A stretch of DNA of 64,000 nucleotides, taken from positions 36,655 to 100,654 of the forward strand of contig NZ_JALMUV010000031.1 in assembly GCF_023155275.1 (NCBI RefSeq). The letters are read 5' to 3'. Below, in pieces: positions 47,913-56,506 of the stretch (the stretch's first letter is position 1; each line of letters opens with the position of its first letter). The notes below the pieces were generated by a model. It was not told the DNA's origin and did no database searches. It saw only the letters and a list, made by a program, of their open reading frames with translations. The stretch comes from Streptomyces rhizoryzae (GTDB lineage Bacteria; Actinomycetota; Actinomycetes; Streptomycetales; Streptomycetaceae). The position numbers were made by a program, and so were the translations under genes.

Positions 47913-49169
47913 TCAGGAGCGCTCCAGGCCGCTGTCGGTGCCGCGGGCGGCGGCCGGTGCGCCGTGCGGCGCCGTACGGGACGGCACCCGCAGCACCCGC
48001 GCCCCCGCCACCAGCCCGCACGTCAGCACCGTGACCAGCGCGAACGACCCGGTCAGCGAGGTGGCCTGGGCGATTCCGCCGATCGCGGAGGGGGCGATCA
48101 GCCCGGAGGTGTAGGTGATCGTGGCCACCCCCGCGATCGCCTGGCTGGGCGCCGGCCCGCTGTGCCCGGCCGCCGCGAACGCCAGCGGGACCACCACCGC
48201 GATCCCCATGCCGACCAGCGCGAACCCGGCCAGCGCCGGGGCCGGCCGGCCCGCGGTGACGATCAGCAGCCCGCCGGCCGTGGCCAGCACCCCGCCCGCC
48301 CGGACCGTGCGCACCGGGCCGAAGCGGGCCACCACCCGGTCCCCGGCCAGCCGGGCCGCCGCCATCGTGCAGGAGAACGCCGTGGTGGAGGCGGCCGCCA
48401 GCCCGGCGTCGGTGCCCAGCCGGTCGTGGAGGTAGACCGCCGACCAGTCCAGCGCGGCACCCTCGGCGAACACCGCGCAGAACCCGATGGCGCCGATCAC
48501 CAGCGCCGACCGGGGCGGCAGTGCGAAGCGCGGCGGCGGATGCTCCTCGGGGGCGGTGCGCAGGTCCAGGACGCCCTGGCAGGCCAGGGCGCCCAGCGCG
48601 GTCAGCACCAGGGCGGCGCCCGCGAGGTGCAGCCGGGCGTCGGTGCCGGTGTGCGCGGCGACGGTGCCGGCCGCCGACCCCAGCAGTGCGCCCGCGCTCC
48701 ACATACCGTGCAGCCCCGACATGATCGGCCGGCCCAGCCGGTCCTCGGTCTGCACGCCCAGGGCGTTCATCGCCACGTCCGCGGTGCCCGAGGTGGCGCC
48801 GTAGACGAGCAGGGCGCCGCACAGCGTGAACAGGCCGGGGGAGAGGGCGGGCAGCGCCAGGGCCAGCGTCCACAGCGCGAGCAGGCCGCGCAGCGCGGTG
48901 CGGGTGCCGAAGCGGTGGCTGATCCGGCCGGCCAGCGGCATCGCCAGCGACGCGCCGATCGCGGGGAAGGCCAGGGCCAGCCCGAGCTGGCCGGGCGGGA
49001 TGCCGGTGTGCTCCTGGATCCAGGGGATGCGGGTGGCGAAGGTGCCGGTGACCGAGCCGTGGACGAGGAAGACCGCGGCCACGGCCCAGCGGGCGCGGCG
49101 CAGGCGGCGGTGGGGGAGGGGAGGGTGCGGGGCGCGGGGGGTGGCGTCGGGGACGCCGTTGCCAGCCAT
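47913..49169 (-). CDS. Major facilitator superfamily transporter
   Basis: The 418-residue protein has 12 predicted helices in two halves (e.g. WAVAAVFLVHGSVTGTFATRIPWI at the start; SALVIGAIGFCAVFAEGAAL begins the second half). GRISHRFGTRTALR is the loop 2-3 motif. The family relatives are often sugar or drug exporters. The ATG at 49169 faces a ROK-family regulator, and a palindrome in the 71-bp gap suggests control by that regulator. Confidence 0.9.
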   Translation of the reverse strand: MAGNGVPDATPRAPHPPLPHRRLRRARWAVAAVFLVHGSVTGTFATRIPWIQEHTGIPPGQLGLALAFPAIGASLAMPLAGRISHRFGTRTALRGLLALWTLALALPALSPGLFTLCGALLVYGATSGTADVAMNALGVQTEDRLGRPIMSGLHGMWSAGALLGSAAGTVAAHTGTDARLHLAGAALVLTALGALACQGVLDLRTAPEEHPPPRFALPPRSALVIGAIGFCAVFAEGAALDWSAVYLHDRLGTDAGLAAASTTAFSCTMAAARLAGDRVVARFGPVRTVRAGGVLATAGGLLIVTAGRPAPALAGFALVGMGIAVVVPLAFAAAGHSGPAPSQAIAGVATITYTSGLIAPSAIGGIAQATSLTGSFALVTVLTCGLVAGARVLRVPSRTAPHGAPAAARGTDSGLERS

Positions 49170-49181
49170 GGCCCGGGAAAC

Positions 49182-49202
49182 TATCAGGAACCCTGCCTGA
49201 TA
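49182..49202. promoter_or_regulatory. Operator-like palindrome TATCAGG-N7-CCTGATA
   Basis: Perfect 7-bp arms (49182-49188 and 49196-49202) lie in the centre of the 71-bp divergent gap between the MFS and ROK genes. The AT-rich position and symmetry fit a ROK-repressor operator for both genes. Confidence 0.6.
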
Positions 49203-49240
49203 ATAAGAGTGACGGCCCGTGCGAAGGGGAGGATCCAGCC

Positions 49241-50515
49241 ATGCACGCACCGCGCGCGGCAGCCGCCGGCCGCACCGCCTCACCGGCCACCGCCCGGCAG
49301 ATCAACGACCGGCTCGCCCTCCAACTCCTCCAGTCGGAAGGGCAGTTGACGGCCAGTCAGCTCAAGGAGCGGACCGGGCTCTCCCGGCCCACCGTCGCCG
49401 ACCTGGTCGACCGGCTCACGGCGGCCGGGCTGATCGCGGTGGTCGGCGAGAGCGGCGACCGGCGCCGCGGACCCAACGCCCGCCTCTACGGCATCGTCGC
49501 CGACCGCGCCCACCTCCTCGGCCTCGACCTGCGCCCCGGCTCCGTCACGGTCGCGGTCGCCGACCTCCTCGGCCGGATCCGCGCGGAACGCACGGTCGCC
49601 GTGGACCCGCCCGGCCCCCCGCCCGCCCCGGCTCCACCGGGCGCCCCTGCCCCGCCCTCTCCCGGCGCCGCGCTCGCCACCGCGCTCGCCGCCGTCGACC
49701 GGACCCTGGCCGAGGCCGGTGCCACCGCCCCGCACACCCTCGCCGTCGGCGCGCCGGGCCTGGTCGACCCGGCCACCGGCCGGCTCGGCGGCACCACCCC
49801 CGCCTGGCACGACGCGCTGATCGGCGCCCTGCGCGACCGGCGGGCCGGCACGCTGCTGCTGGAGAACGAGGTCAACCTCGCCGCCCTGGCCGAACAGCGC
49901 GACGGCGCGGCCCGGGACCGCGACACCTTCGTCCTGCTCTGGCTCGGCCAGGGCACCGGCGCCGCGGTCGTCCTGGACGGGACGCTGCGGCGCGGCGCCT
50001 CCGGGGGTGCCGGCGAGATCGGCTTCCTGCCGGTCCCCGGCACCGGCGGGCTGCCCTCCGCCGACGGCTGCGACGGCGGCTTCCACTCGCTGGCCGGCTC
50101 CGCCGCGATCTGCCGGCTCGCCGCCGCCCACGGCCTGCCGGCCGTCACCGCCGACCCGGCCGCCACCGCCGGTCCGGGGCGCGCCGGTGCGCCGCCCGCC
50201 GAGGACCTGGTCCGCGCCGCCCCGGCCGCCGGCCCCGCCGGTGCCGCGTTCCTCGACGCGCTGGCCGCCCGGATCGCGCTGGGCGCGGCGGGTGTGTGCG
50301 CGGTGCTGGACCCCGGGTGCGTCGTCCTGGGCGGCGAGATCGGCTCGGCCGGCGGCGCGCCGCTGGCCACCCGCGTCGCCGGACACCTCGCCCGCCTCTC
50401 GCCGCTGCGCACCGACGTCCGCCCCGGTACGGTCGGCGGCCGCGCGGTCCTCCTCGGCGCCGTCCACGCGGCCCGCGACGCCGCCCAGGACGCCCTCTTC
50501 CCGCCGAGCGCCTGA
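49241..50515 (+). CDS. ROK-family transcriptional regulator
   Basis: The 424-residue protein has an N-terminal MarR-like winged HTH (LQLLQSEGQLTASQLKERTGLSRPTVADLVDRL, read as QLTASQLKERTGLSRPTVAD) and a C-terminal ROK sugar-kinase-like domain (LLGLDLRPGSVTVAVADL, VGAPGLVDPATGRL, LLENEVNLAALAEQ, LGQGTGAAVVLDG). The usual zinc-binding CGCxGC stretch appears only as DGCDGGFHSLAG, so the zinc site is degenerate. A Pro/Ala-rich linker interrupts at about 125-140. The ATG at 49241 has a GGGGAGG site. It probably controls the divergent MFS exporter in response to a sugar. Confidence 0.9.
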   Translation: MHAPRAAAAGRTASPATARQINDRLALQLLQSEGQLTASQLKERTGLSRPTVADLVDRLTAAGLIAVVGESGDRRRGPNARLYGIVADRAHLLGLDLRPGSVTVAVADLLGRIRAERTVAVDPPGPPPAPAPPGAPAPPSPGAALATALAAVDRTLAEAGATAPHTLAVGAPGLVDPATGRLGGTTPAWHDALIGALRDRRAGTLLLENEVNLAALAEQRDGAARDRDTFVLLWLGQGTGAAVVLDGTLRRGASGGAGEIGFLPVPGTGGLPSADGCDGGFHSLAGSAAICRLAAAHGLPAVTADPAATAGPGRAGAPPAEDLVRAAPAAGPAGAAFLDALAARIALGAAGVCAVLDPGCVVLGGEIGSAGGAPLATRVAGHLARLSPLRTDVRPGTVGGRAVLLGAVHAARDAAQDALFPPSA

Positions 50516-50567
50516 ACCGTCCCGGCACCCCCGGGCGGGTCCCAACTGCCGTACCACCGGCGGCCGT

Positions 50568-51353
50568 TCACCCCCGCCCGGGGACCCTCTCCGCCAGGAA
50601 CGCGGCGTAGGTGCGGCGGCCGTCCGGGTGGTCGGGGACGAGGTTCTCGCCGCGGCGCAGGGCCGCGGCGGTGGGGCCGGGGAGCGGGACGGGCAGCAGG
50701 AGGCGGCGGCGCGCGGCCGCGGTCAGGGTCATACGGACCAGGTCGCGGGCTCCCAGGATCTCCGGGCCGCCCATGTCGGTGACCCGGCCGGAAGGGGCGG
50801 CGAGGGACAGGCCGGCCAGGCGGTCGGCCACCTCACCGGCGTCCACGGGCTGGAAGCGGAGGCCCGCCGGCACCGGGACCACCGGGGAGCGGGCGCCCGC
50901 CCTGACCAGCCCCAGCAGCAGATCGTGGAACTGCGTCGTCCGCAGCACCGTCCAGCCGGTCCCGGACTCCGCCACCAGCCGCTCCACGGCGAGCTTGGCG
51001 CGGTAGTAGCGCAACGGGATCCGGTCCACGCCCACGATCGAGATGTAGACCAGGTGCCGGACGCCGCCGGCCCGGCGCACCGCCTCGACCAGGTGCCCCG
51101 CCGCCTCGACGTCGCCGCCCGCGGGCGTGGAGGCGCAGTGCACCACCGTGTCCACGCCCGCCAGCGCCTCCGGCAGCCCGGCGCCGTCGCGCAGATCGAC
51201 CGCGTACGAGCGCAGCCCGGGCCGCGCGGGGCCGGTGTGCGGGTGGCGGCTCAGCGACCGCACGCGGTGGCCGCCGGCCAGCAGCCGGCCGACCAGGGCG
51301 CGGCCGAGGGTGCCGGTGCCGCCGGTGACGAGGATGTCCTGCGCGGGTGTCAT
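50568..51353 (-). CDS. NAD(P)-binding SDR/NmrA-like protein
   Basis: The 261-residue protein begins ILVTGGTGTLGRALVGRL, the GGxGxxG Rossmann motif of atypical SDRs, and contains HLVYISIVGVDRIPLRYYRAKLAVE with a YxxxK-like YYRAK. Such proteins reduce or bind NADPH; substrate is not evident. The ATG at 51353 has an AAGGACGG site. It is convergent with the ROK gene and divergent from the riboflavin operon. Confidence 0.86.
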   Translation of the reverse strand: MTPAQDILVTGGTGTLGRALVGRLLAGGHRVRSLSRHPHTGPARPGLRSYAVDLRDGAGLPEALAGVDTVVHCASTPAGGDVEAAGHLVEAVRRAGGVRHLVYISIVGVDRIPLRYYRAKLAVERLVAESGTGWTVLRTTQFHDLLLGLVRAGARSPVVPVPAGLRFQPVDAGEVADRLAGLSLAAPSGRVTDMGGPEILGARDLVRMTLTAAARRRLLLPVPLPGPTAAALRRGENLVPDHPDGRRTYAAFLAERVPGRG

Positions 51354-51557
51354 CGCGGTTCCGTCCTTGGGGTGAGGGGTTTCCGCAGGGGAGGGGATCC
51401 CGTGCGGGGCAGGGAGTTCGTGCCGTCCCCATGACGGGACGGGGCGCGCGGATGTGACAGACGGCGCGCGCGGGGGCTGTGAGACAGCCCACAGGGCGTC
51501 GCTCGCATGGCCGATGACCGGCCGTGGCAGACTGGGGCTGTACTGACACAAGCAGCA

Positions 51558-51684
51558 GCGCACTCCGGGGTCGGTGTAATTCCGAACCGGCGGTAACAGT
51601 CCGCGACCCGTCCGCAGCCAGCGGCCGGTTGAGCAGGTGGAATTCCTGCACCGACGGTGAAAGTCCGGATGGGAGGCAGTGCGC
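51558..51684 (+). promoter_or_regulatory. FMN riboswitch (RFN element)
   Basis: The conserved RFN blocks are all present: GGGGTCGGTGTAATTCCGAA, GGCGGTAACAGTCCGCGACCC, GTTGAGCAGGTGGAATTCC and ACGGTGAAAGTCCGGATGGG. The P1 stem is GCGCACT (51558-51564) with AGTGCGC (51678-51684). It senses FMN and turns off the downstream rib operon. Confidence 0.98.
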
Positions 51685-51847
51685 GGCGGGCGTGTCCGGA
51701 GTACACCGCCGTTCGGCGGCGCGGCCGGTCGTTTCCTCGTCCGGACGGGCCTTTTCCGTTCCGGTTCCCGGTGTCCTCGCGGGCAGTCGTCCGCTTCTGT
51801 CGTTCCGACAGCCCCGGAGTCCGTGCCCGAAGAGGCAGGAGGACCCG
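51685..51847 (+). promoter_or_regulatory. Expression platform and leader of the rib operon
   Basis: Between aptamer and ribD there are hairpins CCGCC-GTTC-GGCGG (within 51706-51720) and a CGTCCGGACG palindrome followed by GGCCTTTTCC (around 51745-51765) that could be a conditional terminator. The ribD ribosome site is GGAGG at 51838-51842. No gene is seen in this 163-bp stretch or in the 204 bp from 51354 upstream of the aptamer. Confidence 0.5.
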
Positions 51848-52975
51848 GTGGCCACCCCAGCCCCCGCAGAGATCACGGCGATGCGCCGGGCCATCGAGCT
51901 CGCCGCCCGCGGCCTCGGTCACACCAGCCCCAACCCGGTCGTCGGCTGCGTCGTCCTGGACTCCGCGGGACGCCCCGCGGGCGAGGGCTGGCACCGGCGC
52001 GCCGGCGGACCGCACGCCGAGATCCACGCCCTGCGCGCCGCCGGTGAACGGGCCCGCGGCGGCACGGCCGTGGTCACCCTCGAACCCTGCAACCACACCG
52101 GCCGCACCGGCCCCTGCGCCCAGGCGCTGATCGACGCCGGGATCGCCCGCGTCGTCTACGCCGTCCCCGACCCCAACCCCACCGCCACCGGCGGCGCGGT
52201 GACGCTGGCCGCGGCCGGTGTCGACGTGGTCGGCGGACTGCTCGCCGACGAGGCCGCGGCCGGCAACGAAGCCTGGCTGACCTCGGTGCTGCGCGGCCGC
52301 CCGTTCGTCCTGTGGAAATACGCCGCCACCCTGGACGGCCGGATCGCCGCCGCCGACGGCACCAGCCGCTGGATCTCCTCCCCGGAGTCCCGCGCCGACG
52401 CGCACCGGCTGCGGGCCGCCGCGGACGCCGTCGTCGTCGGCTCCGGCACCGCCCGCGCCGACGACCCGCAGCTCGGCGTCCGGATCGCCGGGGCCGGCGC
52501 CGGGGAGATCAGCCCGCCGCTGCGGGTGGTCGTGGACTCCGGCGCCACCGCCGTCAAGCCCGGCGCCCGCGTCCTGGACGGCACCGCGCCGACCCTGATC
52601 GCGGTCGCCGAGGACGCCGACACCGGCCATCTCGACGGGCTCGTCCCGGTGGTGCGGCTGCCCCGCGCCCCCCAGGGGCGCGGCCTGTCCCTCCCCGCCC
52701 TGCTCCAGGCCCTGCACGACCGCGAGGTGCGGTCGGTGCTGCTCGAAGGCGGGCCCACGCTCGCCGGGGCCTTCCTCGCCGCCGGCGCCGTCGACAAGGT
52801 CGTCGGCTATCTGGCCCCGGTGCTGCTCGGCGCCGGCCCGGCCGCCGTCGGCGAGGCCGGAATCACCACCATCGCCCAGGCGTTGCGGCTCGATGTGACC
52901 GACACCGTCCGGCTCGGCCCCGATCTGCGGATCACCGCCGTCCCCGCCCGCCCCGCCCGTCCCGAGGAGAACTGA
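51848..52975 (+). CDS. ribD: Bifunctional riboflavin deaminase/reductase
   Basis: RibD performs the second and third steps of riboflavin synthesis. The 375-residue protein has an N-terminal deaminase domain with the zinc site HAE (56-58) and PCNHTGRTGPC (Cys81, Cys90). The C-terminal reductase domain starts PFVLWKYAATLDGRIAAADG, with VLLEGGPTLAGAF near the end. The GTG at 51848 has GGAGG 5 bp upstream. It is the first gene under the FMN riboswitch. Confidence 0.96.
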   Translation: MATPAPAEITAMRRAIELAARGLGHTSPNPVVGCVVLDSAGRPAGEGWHRRAGGPHAEIHALRAAGERARGGTAVVTLEPCNHTGRTGPCAQALIDAGIARVVYAVPDPNPTATGGAVTLAAAGVDVVGGLLADEAAAGNEAWLTSVLRGRPFVLWKYAATLDGRIAAADGTSRWISSPESRADAHRLRAAADAVVVGSGTARADDPQLGVRIAGAGAGEISPPLRVVVDSGATAVKPGARVLDGTAPTLIAVAEDADTGHLDGLVPVVRLPRAPQGRGLSLPALLQALHDREVRSVLLEGGPTLAGAFLAAGAVDKVVGYLAPVLLGAGPAAVGEAGITTIAQALRLDVTDTVRLGPDLRITAVPARPARPEEN

Positions 52976-53650
52976 GTGTTCACCGGAATCGTCGAAGAAC
53001 TGGGTGAGGTCGTCGCCGCCGACATCCTCGGCGACAGTCCCCCCGCCACCGCTGGGGGTGCCCCCGGTCGCTCCGCCCGTTTCCGCCTGCGCGGCCCCGT
53101 CGTCACCGAAGGCGCCAAGCACGGTGACTCGATCGCCGTCAACGGCGTCTGCCTGACGGTCGTGGAGACCGGCGACGGCGAGTTCACCGCCGATGTGATG
53201 GCCGAGACCCTCGACCGCTCCAGCCTCGGCGCGCTGGCCGCCGGCTCCCGGGTCAACCTGGAGCGGCCGATGGCCCTCGGCGGACGGCTCGGCGGCCACC
53301 TCGTCCAGGGCCACGTCGACGGCACCGGCACCATCGTCGAGCGCACCCCCGGCGAGCACTGGGAGCTGGTGCGGATCGCACTGCCGGCCCGCCTGGCCCG
53401 CTACGTCGTCGAGAAGGGCTCCATCACCGTCGACGGCGTCAGCCTCACCGTCGTGGACGCCGGCGACGACGACTTCACCGTCAGCCTGATCCCCACCACC
53501 CTCGCGCTGACCACGCTCGGCCTCAAGCAGCCCGGCGACCCGGTCAACCTGGAGGTGGACGTGCTCGCCAAGTACGTCGAGCGGCTGCTCGACCGGGGCG
53601 CGCAGGACACCGCCGGCGGCCTCGCGGAGCGTGCGGGGACGGACCGGTGA
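52976..53650 (+). CDS. ribE: Riboflavin synthase alpha chain
   Basis: The 224-residue protein dismutates two lumazine molecules to riboflavin. It has the two repeated barrel domains, each with an MFTGIVEE/GHVDGTG and VNGVCLTVV/VDGVSLTVV motif (start MFTGIVEELGEVV; second repeat GGHLVQGHVDGTGTI). An insert of about 15 residues (DSPPATAGGAPGRSA, about 20-34) between the first strands is encoded by a GC-palindromic repeat and is absent from most homologues I know. The GTG directly follows the ribD stop. Confidence 0.95.
   Translation: MFTGIVEELGEVVAADILGDSPPATAGGAPGRSARFRLRGPVVTEGAKHGDSIAVNGVCLTVVETGDGEFTADVMAETLDRSSLGALAAGSRVNLERPMALGGRLGGHLVQGHVDGTGTIVERTPGEHWELVRIALPARLARYVVEKGSITVDGVSLTVVDAGDDDFTVSLIPTTLALTTLGLKQPGDPVNLEVDVLAKYVERLLDRGAQDTAGGLAERAGTDR
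53033..53074. repeat. Short GC-palindromic element inserted in ribE
   Basis: CCCCCC (53039-53044), then GCTGGGGGTGCCCCC (53051-53065) with perfect GGGGG-TG-CCCCC arms. It encodes the extra Ser/Pro/Ala/Gly segment of RibE. The CAGC/GCTGGGGG form resembles part of the hairpin after rpoZ (13856-13877), suggesting a dispersed short repeat family. Confidence 0.4.
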
Positions 53651-54309
53651 ACCTCCTGCACTGGCTCAACGGCCCGGCGTTCACCGCCTTCGGACAGCAC
53701 GTCATCTGGTCCGACATGATCGGCAACACCATCGGCCTGGCCGCGCTGGCGCTCGGCTGGCGCCGCTCGATATGGACCTGGCCGGCCCAGTTCCTCTCCG
53801 GCGTCATCCTCGTCGCCGCCTACGCCTCCGCCCACCTCAGCGGCGGTGTCGGCAAGCAGCTGCTGGTCATCGGGGTGGCGGTGTGGGGCTGGCGGCAGTG
53901 GCAGCGCGGCCGCCGGCAGGCCCAGGACGGCTCGATCGCCGTACGGTTCGCCGGCTGGCGCGAGCGCGGTGTGCTGATCGCCGGTACCGCCGTCGGCACC
54001 CTCGCCGTCGGCGGCCTGTTCACCCTGCTCCCGCAGCTGTCCTGGAACCCCTGGCCGGACGCCTACATCTTCGTCGGCACCCTCGCCGCGATGGTCGCCC
54101 AGGCGCGCGGGCTGGTCGAGTTCTGGTTCGCCTGGCTGCTGGTGGACGTGGTCGGCGTGCCGCTCGCCTTCAGCAGCGGCCTGGCCTTCTCCGGCCTCGT
54201 CTACGTCGTCTACCTCGCCCTCGTCGCCTGGGGCATGCGCGACTGGTGGCTCCGCTCGCGGGCCGCCGCCGTCGCGGAGCGCTCCGCACTGGAAGGAGCC
54301 GCGGCATGA
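53647..54309 (+). CDS. ribM: Riboflavin transporter RibM (PnuC family)
   Basis: The 220-residue protein has about seven membrane helices of the PnuC fold. It begins WLNGPAFTAFGQHVIWSDMIGN, carries VWGWRQWQRG, and has the late helix block FWFAWLLVDVVGVPLAF. PnuC proteins take up vitamin precursors by facilitated diffusion; members located in rib operons (RibM) carry riboflavin. The GTG overlaps the ribE stop and its stop overlaps ribBA (ATGA). Being under the FMN riboswitch supports the riboflavin role. Confidence 0.9.
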   Translation: MNLLHWLNGPAFTAFGQHVIWSDMIGNTIGLAALALGWRRSIWTWPAQFLSGVILVAAYASAHLSGGVGKQLLVIGVAVWGWRQWQRGRRQAQDGSIAVRFAGWRERGVLIAGTAVGTLAVGGLFTLLPQLSWNPWPDAYIFVGTLAAMVAQARGLVEFWFAWLLVDVVGVPLAFSSGLAFSGLVYVVYLALVAWGMRDWWLRSRAAAVAERSALEGAAA

Positions 54310-55610
54310 CCGCACTACAGAGCTGGTACGGCGCCACCGACGCCGACGAGCTGACCCTCGACCCGGTCGAACGGGCCCTGGCCGACATCGCCGCCGGCCG
54401 CCCCGTCGTCGTGGTGGACGACGCGGACCGCGAGAACGAGGGCGACCTGATCGTCGCGGCCGAGAAGGCCACCCCGGAGATCGTCGCGTTCATGATGAGC
54501 GAGTGCCGCGGCCTGATCTGCGCCCCCATGGAGGGTGCCGAGCTGGACCGGCTCGACCTCCCGCAGATGGTCGCGCGCAACACCGAGTCGATGGGCACCG
54601 CCTTCACCGTCTCGGTCGACGCCACCGCCGCGCACGGCGTGACCACCGGCATCTCCGCCGCGGACCGTGCCACCACCCTGCGGCTGCTGGCCTCCGGCGC
54701 CGCGGGGGCCGGCGACTTCGTCCGGCCCGGCCACATCTTCCCGCTGCGCGCCCGGCCCGGCGGCGTCCTGGCCCGGCCCGGCCACACCGAGGCCGGGGTG
54801 GACCTGGCCCGGCTCGCCGGACTCCGCCCGGCCGCCGCCATCGTGGAGATCGCCGGCGAGGACGGCACCATGCTGCGGCTGCCCGAGCTGGTCCCGTTCG
54901 CCCGCAAGCACGGCCTGTCGATCATCTCCATCGAGGACCTGGCCGCCTACCGCCGCACCGCCGAACCGACCGTCCGCCGCGAGGCCGCCACCCACCTGCC
55001 CACCGCGTTCGGCGACTTCACCGCGTACGGCTACCGCTCCACGGTCGACGGCGTCGAGCACATCGCCCTGGTCGCCGGCGACCTCGGCGACGGCGAGGAC
55101 GTTCTGGTGCGGGTCCACTCCGAGTGCCTGACCGGCGATGTCTTCCACTCGCTGCGCTGCGACTGCGGTCCGCAGCTCCAGGAGTCGCTGCGCCGGATCA
55201 GCGAGGCCGGCCGCGGGGTGGTGGTCTACCTCCGCGGCCACGAGGGCCGCGGCATCGGCCTGCTGTCCAAGCTGCGCGCCTACGAGCTCCAGGAGCGCGG
55301 CCGGGACACCCTCGACGCCAATCTGGAGCTGGGCCTGCCCGCCGACTCGCGGGACTACGGCGCCGGCGCCCGGATGCTCCGAGACCTCGGCGTCCGCTCC
55401 CTGCGCCTGCTGACCAACAACCCCGAGAAGACCGCCGCCCTGGCCCGGCACGGCCTGACCGTCACCGCCCGCGAGCCGATGCCCGTCCAGGCCGGCGAGC
55501 ACAACCTGCGGTACCTGCGCACCAAGCGCGACCGGATGGGGCACGACCTGCCCTGGCTCGACCCCGCGGGCCGCACCGACCGCACGGCCACCACCTGCGG
55601 CGACCAGTAA
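54306..55610 (+). CDS. ribBA: Bifunctional DHBP synthase / GTP cyclohydrolase II
   Basis: The 434-residue fusion has an N-terminal 3,4-dihydroxy-2-butanone 4-phosphate synthase domain (VVVDDADRENEGDLIVAAE; RPGHIFPLRA). The C-terminal GTP cyclohydrolase II domain has zinc ligands Cys274, Cys285 and Cys287 in the Cx10CxC motif CLTGDVFHSLRCDCG, followed by LRGHEGRGIGL. It makes both precursors for riboflavin. The ATG at 54306 overlaps the ribM stop. Confidence 0.97.
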   Translation: MTALQSWYGATDADELTLDPVERALADIAAGRPVVVVDDADRENEGDLIVAAEKATPEIVAFMMSECRGLICAPMEGAELDRLDLPQMVARNTESMGTAFTVSVDATAAHGVTTGISAADRATTLRLLASGAAGAGDFVRPGHIFPLRARPGGVLARPGHTEAGVDLARLAGLRPAAAIVEIAGEDGTMLRLPELVPFARKHGLSIISIEDLAAYRRTAEPTVRREAATHLPTAFGDFTAYGYRSTVDGVEHIALVAGDLGDGEDVLVRVHSECLTGDVFHSLRCDCGPQLQESLRRISEAGRGVVVYLRGHEGRGIGLLSKLRAYELQERGRDTLDANLELGLPADSRDYGAGARMLRDLGVRSLRLLTNNPEKTAALARHGLTVTAREPMPVQAGEHNLRYLRTKRDRMGHDLPWLDPAGRTDRTATTCGDQ

Positions 55611-55658
55611 CCACCACCGTCAGCCAAGCACCGGCACATCACCCGTACGAGGAGAAGC

Positions 55659-56144
55659 ATGAGCGGCAAGGGCGCACCCGAACTGACCGTGAAGAACTGC
55701 GGCGACCTGCGGGTGGCCGTGATCGCCGCGCAGTGGCACCAGCAGGTCATGGACGGCCTGGTGGACGGCGCACTGCGGGCGCTGGCCGAGCTGGGCATCG
55801 ACGAGCCGACGCTGCTGCGGGTGCCGGGCACCTTCGAGCTGCCGGTGGTCGCCAAGGTCCTGGCCGGCCGCGGCTACGACGCGGTGGTCGCGCTCGGCGT
55901 GGTCATCCGGGGCGGCACCCCGCACTTCGACTACGTCTGCCAGGGCGTCACCCAGGGCCTGACCCAGGTCGCGGTGGACACCGGCGTCCCGATCGGCTTC
56001 GGCGTGCTGACCTGCGACACCGAGGGGCAGGCGCTGGACCGCGCCGGCCTGCCGGGCTCCGCCGAGGACAAGGGCCACGAAGCGGTCACCGCCGCGGTCG
56101 CCACCGCCGCCACGCTCCGCACCGTCGCCGAGCCCTGGCGCTGA
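55659..56144 (+). CDS. ribH: Lumazine synthase
   Basis: The 161-residue enzyme condenses the RibA and RibB products to dimethylribityllumazine and forms icosahedral shells. VPGTFELPVVAKVL, GVVIRGGTPHFDYVC (His is catalytic) and GFGVLTCDT are the family signatures. The ATG at 55659 has a GAGGAG site. It closes the rib operon 48 bp after ribBA; hisE begins 34 bp later. Confidence 0.97.
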   Translation: MSGKGAPELTVKNCGDLRVAVIAAQWHQQVMDGLVDGALRALAELGIDEPTLLRVPGTFELPVVAKVLAGRGYDAVVALGVVIRGGTPHFDYVCQGVTQGLTQVAVDTGVPIGFGVLTCDTEGQALDRAGLPGSAEDKGHEAVTAAVATAATLRTVAEPWR

Positions 56145-56178
56145 CGGAAGGGGGTGACCGCGTAGGGTAGGCGGCATC

Positions 56179-56451
56179 ATGTCCAAGAAGACGTTCGAGG
56201 AGCTCTTCGCCGAGCTCCAGCAGAAGGCCGCCACCGGCGACCCCGCCACCTCCCGCACCGCCGAACTGGTGCAGGCCGGTGTCCATACGATCGGCAAGAA
56301 GATCGTCGAGGAGGCCGCCGAGGTGTGGATGGCCGCGGAGTACGAGTCCGACGATGCCGCCGCCGAGGAGATCTCGCAGCTCCTCTACCACCTCCAGGTG
56401 CTGATGGTCGCCAAGGGCATCTCCCTCGACGACGTCTACGCCCACCTCTGA
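56179..56451 (+). CDS. hisE: Phosphoribosyl-ATP pyrophosphatase
   Basis: The 90-residue helical protein hydrolyses phosphoribosyl-ATP in the second step of histidine synthesis. It has KTFEELFAELQQKA, HTIGKKIVEEAAEVWMAAE (the EExxE metal motif) and EEISQLLYHLQVLM. The ATG is at 56179. It is followed by a C15 homopolymer and then hisG, unusual in order since hisE precedes hisG. Confidence 0.96.
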   Translation: MSKKTFEELFAELQQKAATGDPATSRTAELVQAGVHTIGKKIVEEAAEVWMAAEYESDDAAAEEISQLLYHLQVLMVAKGISLDDVYAHL

Positions 56452-56466
56452 CCCCCCCCCCCCCCC
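56452..56466 (+). repeat. C15 homopolymer between hisE and hisG
   Basis: Fifteen consecutive C bases start directly after the hisE stop and end 40 bp before the hisG start. No other run of this length occurs in the window. It may be a slippage-prone site or an assembly-sensitive position; it is outside the coding frames. Confidence 0.95.
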
Positions 56467-56506
56467 GCACTCCCCAACTCCCTTACCTGCAAAGGAAATC
56501 GCTCTC

